Assembly (NCBI GenBank): GCA_049239925.1
Contig: JBMLTO010000116.1
Coordinates: forward strand, 1 to 7,015
Direction: 5' to 3'
Length of the DNA stretch: 7,015 bases
Source of the DNA: Legionella_A sp049239925
GTDB lineage: Bacteria > Pseudomonadota > Gammaproteobacteria > Legionellales > Legionellaceae
This document shows positions 1 through 6,616 of the stretch, in pieces. The notes under the pieces are model-generated. The model was not told the DNA's origin and did no database searches. It saw only the letters and a program-made list of their open reading frames with translations. Within the stretch, counting starts at the first letter, position 1; each line of letters opens with the position of its first letter. The translations under genes were made by a program, and so were the position numbers.

Positions 1-54
1 TAGGGGATCAATTTTCAATTGGTGGGGGGGATCAGTTTACAACTGGTGCTAACA
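1..54. mobile_element. IS21-family-like element end (terminal repeats only)
   Basis: Two 22-bp direct repeats lie at 3-24 and 27-48, 24 bp apart, and differ at about three positions. Each begins GGGGATCA and ends TGGTG. The inner part of each (CAATTTTCAATTGG in the first copy) is partly palindromic. The array finishes in GCTAACA at about 54, so read inward the tip is TGTTAGC. Repeated transposase-binding sites just inside a TG...CA tip are known from IS21-family (IstA/IstB) elements. No istA or istB coding sequence is visible, so only the outer end is seen; the rest would lie left of the window. The family call rests on the repeat layout and remembered resemblance. It could be an end of another IS family. 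Confidence 0.5.
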
Positions 55-86
55 CGCTAACTCCAACTCAAATTATCCACTATTTT

Positions 87-548
87 GTGCTGAGGTGGAA
101 TATCGGCGTGTCCAGGTTAAGGACACTGCATCTAGTCGGTGAAAGTCCGACCGAGGTAAAAGACTCAAGCCTCGTAGCTCGGGAGGCATCATGGCGCGAG
201 AGCAAGACGATGGAGCCCTCTGACAACATTCAGAAAGGAATATGCGCAATGCACCAGGCTGTAATGTGAACGTAGATGTAGCCTCGTCACACGAAAACCG
301 GTGGCAGAGACGGTCGATAACGTGCGAAAGCATGAAGAACAGGCTGAAACGAGTCTGATACAGTCAGTTCTCACCGGCGGGGTATCAGCGATTGCATGGT
401 GCAAAAGATGTGGTGGGATACAGGAGAAGCCCTACGTGCCCGGTGGAGAAATCCCGCCGAGGATGTCGGTACTATAACCTTGAATGGGAAATGTATCGGT
501 AGGCGCGAGGGTGGCGGATTGGGTGGTAGTACCTCTCCAATGGCAATG
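87..548 (+). mobile_element. Truncated group II intron, 5' RNA domains only
   Basis: This stretch is more GC-rich than the operon, has no credible protein, and is full of short hairpins. Examples are GTGTCC/GGACAC (108-126), GTCGG/CCGAC around a TGAAAGT loop (135-151) and GCCTC/GAGGC (169-187). A hairpin loop reading GGTGAAAGTCC near the start is typical of domain I of bacterial group II introns. The later run GGGATACAGGAGAAGCCCT (about 415-433) also resembles such introns. GTGCTGAG at 87 is the best candidate 5' end, an imperfect match to the GUGYG consensus. I found no domain V hairpin and no reverse-transcriptase gene, so the 3' part is missing. The right limit is set by the start of transposase homology at 549. 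The assignment is by recognition and was not folded or searched. Confidence 0.55.
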
Positions 549-821
549 GACGATACTACCATCAATAAACTCCCATTCAAGCTCAGGATGTTGTATAAGA
601 TTTTTAAACATTTTTATCCATTTGTCTTTTGACGACCAACGATTCAAAGGTTGATCAATAGAATTCCAACATCCGAACTCTAGGGGTAGGTCTCGCCAAG
701 GGCAGCCAACAGGCATGCGATATAAAATTGCCTCAATCATCATGCGAAGATTAGACTTGTCATCTATTTGATGTTGTAGCATGATCTCCTTCAGTTTAGA
801 CCACAGCTCATCACTGAGCAT
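549..821 (-). pseudogene. IS5-family transposase, N-terminal fragment
   Basis: Reading leftward from ATG at 821, about 91 residues match the N-terminal part of IS5-family transposases (DUF4096 type). The start is MLSDELWSKLKEIM, followed by RMPVGCPWRDLP, FGCWNSI, a NRWSSKDKW stretch and EWEFIDGSIV. Asp87 in FIDGS is the position of the first Asp of the DDE catalytic triad. Homology stops at about residue 91 (position 549). The open frame runs on to 432, but those 38 residues are translated intron remnant and mean nothing. The second Asp, the Glu and the RNase H-like core are absent, so the protein cannot transpose. An intact protein of this type is usually around 250 residues, often made by frameshifting between two frames. 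Confidence 0.85.
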
Positions 822-869
822 CAGTCTAGCGATTGCAAACTCGTTTTATACTTGATATTAGAATCGTTA

Positions 870-1001
870 TATGATGAGTTTGCTATGATTAATCAACAGA
901 TTAGGGCAATGAATCAGGTTCATCTTTAACTTGGCCATTTCCTGGATGCCGCGAACCAGTTGTGGCACGTAGGTGGGTGGAGGAATTGTCAATACGCCCT
1001 A
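870..1001 (+). repeat. 132-bp repeat, copy A (inverted relative to 6472-6603)
   Basis: This segment matches the reverse complement of 6472-6603 over 132 bp without gaps; by hand I count about 16 mismatches. Its inner half (870-940) is almost identical between copies, while the terminal half differs more. It contains an imperfect palindrome, GCCGCGAACCAGTTGTGGC, at about 948-966. That palindrome resembles dispersed REP-like sequences of the type TGGATGCCGCGAAC..., known from several gammaproteobacteria. It ends in the 18-bp terminal motif at 984-1001. The copy lies within the IS5-like remnant and stops 30 bp before the lptD start codon. Confidence 0.85.
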
Positions 1002-1020
1002 GCATACATTGCGATATCAT

Positions 1021-1024
1021 AAGG
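1021..1024 (+). promoter_or_regulatory. Ribosome binding site for the lptD GTG start
   Basis: AAGG lies 7 nt before the GTG at 1032. It supports GTG as the initiation codon. The next in-frame ATG would be residue 70, beyond the signal peptide, and so is unlikely. Confidence 0.5.
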
Positions 1025-1031
1025 CATTTGA

Positions 1032-3554
1032 GTGATCAGAACACGTAAATCAAATTATTGTATCTCAGCTATTTTTGTTATCGTATGGGTAGCGTTGGTA
1101 AATGGTTATTCCTATGGGGCTAGCTATTCCCTTGAGACTGTCGAAGCTTGTGTTATTGCACGTGATAGACCTCTAAGCGATAAAGTGCGCCACAAAATAT
1201 CTAAATGTTTGTTTTGGGTTGACAATGTTCAAGATTCCATGTGTTCAGGCTCTTATCAACAACCAGCGATAACTGTGTTGGCTGAACATGATGGGATTCA
1301 TGTGGCGGCTGATGAAGCATTCTTAACTAGCAAATATCGTTCTTCCTTGCGTGGTCATGTAAAAATTCGACAAACCGATCGTGTCATTGATGCTAAAACA
1401 GCTTACATTTATCTTAATAGCAAAACCAATAAAATTAAACGAATTGAGCTTGTAGACAACGTCTATTATATGGAGCCCAATAAATTAATGGTTGCTCAAC
1501 GGGCTATTATTAATCCAGAAGACAAATCTGGTCGCATAGAAAATGTTCTTTATAGATTTAATACGAATCGTTACCGTTCGATACTCCCTTCTTGGGGGCG
1601 TGCAAGCTTTGTTGAACGCTATGCTAATAAAAATTATTTGCTGCATAAAGCAACTTATAGTCATTGTCCCCCTAAGGATAAAGGTTGGCAAATTGACGCC
1701 GAAGAGATTAGTCTTGACGATGAAAGTAAAACAGGTGTAGCTAAACATGCGATATTACGCTTTTATGACTGGCCCTTTTTTTACGCACCCTATTTGACTT
1801 TTCCTACATCTGGTTCCCGTAAATCAGGCTTCTTATTACCTTCTGTTGGATACAGTAATGTTGGTGGCATTGATTGGACATGGCCCTATTATTGGAATAT
1901 AGCGCCTAATTATGATGCTACGATTACACCGCATGTATATACCCGGCGGGGGATGATGATCAGTAATAATTTTAGATTTCTAACGGAAAAATCTAAGGGC
2001 GCTCTTAGTGGCAGTTTTCTTGCTCATGATAAGGCCTTTGCACGATTTATTGCTGAAAATAGGGAGCGTTTTCCTGTTCTGTTGAATAATAAAACAGATA
2101 GATGGGACCTATGGTTTCGCGATGCTACACAAATTAGTCCACAATTAAATTTTACCCTCAATTACCAGCAAGTTTCTGATAGCTATTATTTACAGGACTT
2201 TAGCTCAAATGTGGCTATGTTAACGCAAAATCAATTATTGCGACAAGCAGACGTAACCTATAGTAACGAACATTGGTTTTTGAAGGCAATGTTGCAAGGG
2301 TTTCAAACGTTACACCCAATTAATCAAGCGTCAATTGACGATGTCTATAGACGTTTACCGCAGCTCTTTGCGCATGCTGTTTACAGTCAATTACCGTTGC
2401 ATGCTAGTATAAATTTATTGAGCGAATTTGATTATTTTCGTTGGCCAACGGTCGGTGACAAAAGGCCTGAGGGAGCTCGGTACCATTTAAATCCACAGTT
2501 ATCGTTTCCTCAAATCAGGTCATGGGGATTCATTACACCTGAAATTCAGATGGTTAGTGATCATTACGCACTGAATGCAATGGATAACCGGTTGTCTCGT
2601 GCTGTTAATCGGAATATCCCACGCTATAGTGTCGATAGTGGTTTATATTTTGAGCGTCAAACGAGTATATGGGATAAAAAAATAACACAAACCCTAGAGC
2701 CGAGGCTTTATTATTTAAATGTACCTTTTTACGAACAGTCTCAGATTCCGTTATTTGACTCAGGATCAATGATATTTAACTTTGGTCAATTGTTTCGGAA
2801 TAACCGTTTTTCGGGGCTGGATCGAGTTGCCGATACTCATCAATTATCCTATGCTGTTACATCGCGTTGGTTATCTTCTCACAGCGGTCACCAGATAGGC
2901 AGTTTGTCTGTTGGGCAAATCTATTATTTCTCTAATCGTCGTTTGCAGCTATGTCATAGTGAATATAGTCCTTGTCAAGATAGTCCTCAAATGTTGGGAT
3001 ATCTTTCTTCTTCAACAAAATTATCACCTATTGCTGCTCGGGCAATTTATCAATTAAATTCGACCTGGTTCAGTAGCGGCGATTATGTGTGGGATTTTAA
3101 TACTAGATCTGCAAATAATGCTCAATTAAATCTTCATTACCAGCCATTAGAAAAGAGGCATATTAATATTGGCTATTCATATTTGATTAATGCCGATATG
3201 CAGTATTCGTCAAGGAGTACCTATAAAAAAGATGCATTGCATCAAATAACAGTTTCCTATGCATGGCCTTTGACGGAAAAATGGGGAACATTAGGTGTTT
3301 ATAGTCATAATATTAGTAAAGGGTATGCTATGATGACTGTTATGGGTTTGCAATATGATAGCTGTTGTTGGGCTGTAAGATTAATCGGGGGCAGAATGTT
3401 TAGGAACATCAATGCGACAGCTCTATCTCCACAATATAGTAATAGTCTATATCTGCAGGTTATCCTAAAAGGACTGGGCTCTATTGCTAATAGTGATCCA
3501 TCAACGATTATTGGAACTTATTTCCCTGGTTATCATGACATATTTAGGCACTGA
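1032..3554 (+). CDS. lptD: LPS-assembly protein LptD (outer-membrane LPS translocon)
   Basis: LptD forms the outer-membrane beta-barrel that, plugged by lipoprotein LptE, receives LPS from the periplasmic LptA bridge and inserts it into the outer leaflet. The product is 840 residues (E. coli about 784). A hydrophobic signal segment spans about 9-28. An LptA-like jellyroll domain covers about 80-180 (GIHVAADEAFL, LRGHVKIRQTDRVIDA). The barrel follows from about 220 and shows family motifs: YDWPFFYAPYLTFP (245-258), RKSGFLLPSVGYSN (263-276), LEPRLYYL (555-562) and FGQLFRNNRFSGLDR (584-598). The structural disulfide cysteines are recognisable: C212 in SHCPP and the C778-C779 pair in YDSCCW, with N-terminal candidates C40, C59 and C71. 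Translation starts at GTG, supported by AAGG 7 nt upstream and by the signal peptide. The frame is intact. The native upstream region has been replaced by an IS remnant ending 30 bp away. Confidence 0.97.
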   Translation: MIRTRKSNYCISAIFVIVWVALVNGYSYGASYSLETVEACVIARDRPLSDKVRHKISKCLFWVDNVQDSMCSGSYQQPAITVLAEHDGIHVAADEAFLTSKYRSSLRGHVKIRQTDRVIDAKTAYIYLNSKTNKIKRIELVDNVYYMEPNKLMVAQRAIINPEDKSGRIENVLYRFNTNRYRSILPSWGRASFVERYANKNYLLHKATYSHCPPKDKGWQIDAEEISLDDESKTGVAKHAILRFYDWPFFYAPYLTFPTSGSRKSGFLLPSVGYSNVGGIDWTWPYYWNIAPNYDATITPHVYTRRGMMISNNFRFLTEKSKGALSGSFLAHDKAFARFIAENRERFPVLLNNKTDRWDLWFRDATQISPQLNFTLNYQQVSDSYYLQDFSSNVAMLTQNQLLRQADVTYSNEHWFLKAMLQGFQTLHPINQASIDDVYRRLPQLFAHAVYSQLPLHASINLLSEFDYFRWPTVGDKRPEGARYHLNPQLSFPQIRSWGFITPEIQMVSDHYALNAMDNRLSRAVNRNIPRYSVDSGLYFERQTSIWDKKITQTLEPRLYYLNVPFYEQSQIPLFDSGSMIFNFGQLFRNNRFSGLDRVADTHQLSYAVTSRWLSSHSGHQIGSLSVGQIYYFSNRRLQLCHSEYSPCQDSPQMLGYLSSSTKLSPIAARAIYQLNSTWFSSGDYVWDFNTRSANNAQLNLHYQPLEKRHINIGYSYLINADMQYSSRSTYKKDALHQITVSYAWPLTEKWGTLGVYSHNISKGYAMMTVMGLQYDSCCWAVRLIGGRMFRNINATALSPQYSNSLYLQVILKGLGSIANSDPSTIIGTYFPGYHDIFRH

Positions 3555-3719
3555 TGTTCTCTGGGTAATAAATTTTGAGAATTAAGTACGGAGCCTTTAT
3601 TGCGCCTTAGTGATCTGGCCAATGTTCGAATGACTAATTTTGAGCAAACCTGCGTTTGAATGCGACGGTATTAAGAGACTAGAGATTATTGGATTCAATA
3701 CCATTTTGAGGATAAGAGT
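3555..3719. other. lptD-surA intergenic region
   Basis: This is a 165-bp gap with no open frame of note. A weak inverted pair TTCTC/GAGAA follows the lptD stop (3558-3582), and a small hairpin TATTG-gatt-CAATA lies at 3687-3700. Neither is followed by a T run, so neither reads as a factor-independent terminator. I found no well-spaced -35/-10 pair; TTGAGC at 3640 and TATTAA at 3669 are 23 bp apart, which is too far. GAGG at 3708-3711 is the surA Shine-Dalgarno sequence, 8 nt before ATG. The gap is long enough for an internal promoter, but none can be assigned with confidence. Confidence 0.5.
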
Positions 3720-5003
3720 ATGCGAGTTTTATCATTATCAATATTGTTATTATTAGCGTTGACGACGCATGCGCAGTCCTTAGATCGACTTGTTGCTGTG
3801 GTAAACAATGATGTAATCACTGCAAATGAGTTACAAACTGAAATGACTGCATTTCGACAGCAGTTGGTTGCAAAACGTGCACCAATGCCATCTGAGAAAT
3901 TACTACGTAAGCAAGTCTTACAGCATATGATTGATGATGCCCTACAATTACAGTTGGCGAAGAATAATAATTTGATTGTCGATGATTCTGAACTTAATCA
4001 GGCAATTATTAAAATTGCGGCTTCAAATAAAATGAATTTAATACAATTTAAACAAGCGGTAAAAAACCAAGGATTGATTTGGAATAATTATAAGGAAAAT
4101 GTTCGTAAAGAAATATTGATGAGTAAATTACAACAAAAAGCCCTTAATCAGGAGATTACCGTTTCTCCGCAGCAAATCGATAATTATTTAAAAACAGTTT
4201 TGCGCGATAAGAAAAAATTACAACAGGCCTATCATTTAGAACATATGATTATTCCACTGCCTGAGCAGCCTTCAAAAGAACAAATCAGATGGGCTTATCA
4301 AAAAGCACAATCATTATTGATTAAGATTAAAAATGGTTATGATTTTAATAAGTTGGCAGTATCTGAATCAAATCCAACTGATGTGATAGAAAACGGTGAT
4401 TTAGGCTTTAGATATTTATCTGAATTACCAGAAGTATTTGCACAAAAAGTTATTGCTATGTCAGTGGGCGAAGTTGTTGGGCCTATACGGACCGGCAATG
4501 GTTTTCAGTTGATTAAATTGGTTGGTGTTTCTGGTGGTGATGAAAAACACATGGTCACTAAGACTCATGTTAGGCATATTTTGTTAAAACAAGTATCAAG
4601 CGCAACTAGTGATGAAACTAAAAAACAAGTTGATGCTATTTATCAGCAAGTGAAACAAGGAAAAAATTTTTCATTAATTGCAAAAAAATATTCAGCAGAT
4701 ATTGCTAGTGCGGAAAAAGGTGGTGATCTTGGGTGGGTAACCAATGAAGAGCTAGTTCAACCATTTGCTGAAGTGATGGACAAACTGCCATTGCATGTTA
4801 TTAGCAAACCAGTTAAAACAATATTTGGCTGGCATATCATCGAGGTGATGGCGCGTAAAACAGTTGATGATACTCAGGCCTTTCAAAAACAACAAGCTAA
4901 GCAAATACTCTACCAACAAAAGTTTGCTGAGGCGGTTCAAAGTTGGCTGCAACATTTGCGTGCGGATGCTTATATTAAAATTTTCGACAAGAGTTTGGCA
5001 TGA
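3720..5003 (+). CDS. surA: Periplasmic chaperone / peptidyl-prolyl isomerase SurA
   Basis: SurA binds unfolded outer-membrane proteins in the periplasm and hands them to the BAM complex; LptD is one of its main clients. The product is 427 residues, close to E. coli SurA (428). A signal peptide (MRVLSLSILLLLALTTHA) is likely cut after Ala18. The N-terminal chaperone domain spans about 20-165 (LDRLVAVVNNDVIT, then helical). Two parvulin domains follow. The first, about 170-270, includes NGDLGFRYLSELPE and FQLIKL. The second, about 280-380, includes HVRHILLK, GGDLGWVTNEELVQPFA and FGWHIIEV. A C-terminal helix (385-427) completes the fold. Both parvulin units look intact, the second being closer to consensus, as in the family. 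GAGG sits 8 nt before the ATG. The stop overlaps the pdxA start as ATGA, implying translational coupling. Confidence 0.97.
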   Translation: MRVLSLSILLLLALTTHAQSLDRLVAVVNNDVITANELQTEMTAFRQQLVAKRAPMPSEKLLRKQVLQHMIDDALQLQLAKNNNLIVDDSELNQAIIKIAASNKMNLIQFKQAVKNQGLIWNNYKENVRKEILMSKLQQKALNQEITVSPQQIDNYLKTVLRDKKKLQQAYHLEHMIIPLPEQPSKEQIRWAYQKAQSLLIKIKNGYDFNKLAVSESNPTDVIENGDLGFRYLSELPEVFAQKVIAMSVGEVVGPIRTGNGFQLIKLVGVSGGDEKHMVTKTHVRHILLKQVSSATSDETKKQVDAIYQQVKQGKNFSLIAKKYSADIASAEKGGDLGWVTNEELVQPFAEVMDKLPLHVISKPVKTIFGWHIIEVMARKTVDDTQAFQKQQAKQILYQQKFAEAVQSWLQHLRADAYIKIFDKSLA

Positions 5004-5983
5004 AACCCATTTTAGTTTGTAGTGGTGAGCCAGCAGGCATTGGGCCTGATATATGCCTGGCGCTAGCGGCTTATGGTCTGCCGATAGTCGTGCTTGGTGA
5101 TAAAATTGTTTTAGAGCAACGAGCACTAAAGCTTGGCTTAACCATTCAATTTATTGATTATCAACCAAACTTACGAACTGTCAGTTCCAAAGGTACTTTG
5201 ACCGTATTATCCTTCTCCGTTCATACACCGGTTCGTCCGGGTGTACTGGATCCAACCAATTCATTTTATGTTATAAAATTACTAACGGAAGCCATACAAC
5301 GTTGTATGGCGGGAGAGTTCGCTGCGCTTGTTACAGCACCTGTCCATAAAGCAATAATTAATGATGCTGGAATTCCTTTTAGTGGACATACAGAATTTTT
5401 TGCAGACTATTGTGAAGCCGAAACAGTCGTCATGATGCTGGCCTCAGCTGAAATGAAAATAGCTTTGGCAACAACTCATCTTCCGCTAAAAAATGTGCCT
5501 GCAGCCATTCATCCAAACATGCTTAGACAGACTCTGTTATGCATGGATGCCTCCCTGAGAAAGGATTTTAATTTAACTCAACCCAGGATCTTGGTAGCAG
5601 GATTAAATCCGCATGCTGGCGAATCCGGTTACTTAGGGCGAGAAGATCTGGATATAATTTTCCCTACAATATTGGATCTTAAAAAACAAGGTTTCTATAT
5701 TGATGGTCCTGTATCAGCAGATACGATGTTTAGTAGAAAAAATAATATCAATTACGATGCATACCTTGCCATGTACCATGATCAAGGATTGCCAGTAATT
5801 AAATATGCAAGTTTTGGTCAAACTGCAAATATTACTTTGGGGTTACCGATTATTCGTACCTCTGTTGATCATGGCACAGCAATAGAGATAGCTGGCAGTG
5901 GTCATGCTCAGGCAGATAGTTTGATAGCAGCCATTAATATAGCTAATATTATGGCTGCAAATCGCGCAAAGAATCATGACTAA
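5000..5983 (+). CDS. pdxA: 4-hydroxythreonine-4-phosphate dehydrogenase PdxA
   Basis: PdxA is a cytosolic enzyme of the DXP-dependent vitamin B6 pathway. It oxidises 4-phosphohydroxy-L-threonine with NAD(P)+; the product decarboxylates to 3-amino-1-hydroxyacetone phosphate, which PdxJ condenses with deoxyxylulose phosphate. The product is 327 residues (E. coli 329). Visible family motifs are GEPAGIGPDI (9-18), VTAPVHKAII (111-120), SGHTEFFA (128-135), NPHAGESGYLGRED (203-216), GPVSADTMF (236-244), AMYHDQGLPVIKY (257-269) and TSVDHGTAIEIAG (287-299). His160, His205 and His260 fit the three divalent-metal ligands of the family. All key residues are present, so the enzyme should be active. The ATG overlaps the surA stop by 4 nt, and its C-terminus overlaps folA by 8 nt. 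The usual next gene, rsmA, is absent. Confidence 0.97.
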   Translation: MKPILVCSGEPAGIGPDICLALAAYGLPIVVLGDKIVLEQRALKLGLTIQFIDYQPNLRTVSSKGTLTVLSFSVHTPVRPGVLDPTNSFYVIKLLTEAIQRCMAGEFAALVTAPVHKAIINDAGIPFSGHTEFFADYCEAETVVMMLASAEMKIALATTHLPLKNVPAAIHPNMLRQTLLCMDASLRKDFNLTQPRILVAGLNPHAGESGYLGREDLDIIFPTILDLKKQGFYIDGPVSADTMFSRKNNINYDAYLAMYHDQGLPVIKYASFGQTANITLGLPIIRTSVDHGTAIEIAGSGHAQADSLIAAINIANIMAANRAKNHD

Positions 5984-6467
5984 AATCACTATCATCGCTA
6001 TCATTGATAAAAATAGAGGCTTGGGCAAAGATAATAATTTATTATGTTATCTTCCAGCTGATTTATCCCATTTTAAACAGTTGACCATGGGTAAACCTGT
6101 AATCATGGGCGGTAAAACATATCGATCAATTGGTAGAACATTACCAGGACGATTAAATATAATTATTAGTAGATGTCAACAATCAATAGCTGGTGCCATA
6201 GTTGTTTCCTCATTAGAAGAAGCCATCGAGCAGTGTAAGTTATATGAGGAGACAATGATTATAGGCGGGGGGCAGATATATGCTGCTGCACTAGAATTAG
6301 CAGAAACATTATATATTACTGTCATTGATCATTGCTTCAATGCAGATGTATTTTTTCCAGCCATTGATGAAAATAGATGGACTTGTACCAAGCTATTTCA
6401 GCATAACAAGGATCAATTAAATGCTTATGATATGACATTTTTTAGATATGATTTAAAGAAAATATAA
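5976..6467 (+). CDS. folA: Dihydrofolate reductase, with atypical active-site residues
   Basis: Dihydrofolate reductase reduces dihydrofolate to tetrahydrofolate with NADPH, supplying one-carbon units for thymidylate, purines and methionine, and is the trimethoprim target. The product is 163 residues (E. coli 159). Family landmarks are IIAIIDKNRGLGKDN (6-20), LPADLSHFK (26-34) with Asp29 equal to catalytic Asp27 of E. coli, GKPVIMGGKTYRSIGR (39-54), LPGRLNIIISR (56-66), MIIGGGQIY (94-102) and LYIT (112-115). Three usually conserved positions differ. The Pro21-Trp22 pair before LPADL is Leu23-Cys24, and Arg44 of the MGR motif is Gly46 (E. coli numbering for the first of each). Trp22 helps position substrate and Arg44 contacts NADPH phosphate. 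The frame is otherwise clean and full length. The start overlaps pdxA by 8 nt, so translation is probably coupled. Function is likely but may be altered. Confidence 0.94.
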   Translation: MTKITIIAIIDKNRGLGKDNNLLCYLPADLSHFKQLTMGKPVIMGGKTYRSIGRTLPGRLNIIISRCQQSIAGAIVVSSLEEAIEQCKLYEETMIIGGGQIYAAALELAETLYITVIDHCFNADVFFPAIDENRWTCTKLFQHNKDQLNAYDMTFFRYDLKKI

Positions 6468-6471
6468 TATG

Positions 6472-6603
6472 TAGGGCATGTTGACAATTCATCCATCTGT
6501 CTATGTGCCGTCACTTGTTCGCCGCATCCAGTAAATGGCCAAGTTAAAGATTCACCTGATTCATTGCCCTAATCTGTTGATTAATCATAGCAAACTCATC
6601 ATA
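6472..6603 (-). repeat. 132-bp repeat, copy B (inverted copy of 870-1001)
   Basis: Its reverse complement aligns without gaps to copy A over 132 bp, with about 116 identical positions by hand count. It begins at TAGGGCATGTTGACAATT (6472-6489), the same terminal 18-mer as copy A with two differences. It carries a decayed form of the REP-like palindrome (GCCGTCACTTGTTCGCCGC, about 6515-6533). The repeat starts 5 bp after the folA stop codon. No other gene overlaps it. Without a T run, its weak hairpin is a doubtful terminator for the operon, although no better one is visible. Confidence 0.85.
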
Positions 6604-6616
6604 GAATGGCAGATGA

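Larger units (their letters stand above)
549..1001 (-). mobile_element. 5'-end remnant of an IS5-family insertion sequence
   Basis: The fragment includes the truncated transposase gene (549-821) and about 180 bp of upstream DNA ending in a terminal sequence. Read inward on the - strand, that terminus is TAGGGCGTATTGACAATT (1001 to 984). Nearly the same 18-mer recurs at 6472 and 6932, which supports it as a true element end. The upstream part has an inverted pair GCAAACTC/GAGTTTGC (835-842 and 876-883). It also has a weak possible transposase promoter on the - strand, TTGATT at 896-891 with TATAAC at 871-866 (19-bp spacing). The distal half and other end are missing at the junction with the group II intron remnant. 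Assigning the non-coding part to the transposase rests on adjacency and on the terminal repeat. Confidence 0.65.

Noticed and set aside
130..165. RNase P RNA-like GAAAGTCC motif
   Set aside because: RNase P RNA has GAGGAAAGUCCGGGC and matching 3' elements, which are absent. The motif fits group II domain I better.
432..548. C-terminal 38 residues of the - strand frame that holds the transposase fragment
   Set aside because: They do not resemble IS5 transposases and come from reading through the group II intron remnant, so they are an artefact of an open frame.
73..632. Several short open frames on both strands in the left flank
   Set aside because: They overlap one another in structured RNA-like DNA, have odd compositions and match no family I recognise.
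1485..1748. Open frames on both strands inside lptD
   Set aside because: They are shadows of the lptD frame, which shows clear family motifs throughout.
4752..5126. A 124-codon - strand open frame across the surA-pdxA boundary
   Set aside because: It is entirely antisense to two well-supported genes and shows no recognisable motif.
5843..6028. A hydrophobic 61-codon - strand open frame over the pdxA-folA overlap
   Set aside because: Its hydrophobicity follows from the antisense of conserved pdxA/folA codons, and no ribosome site supports it.
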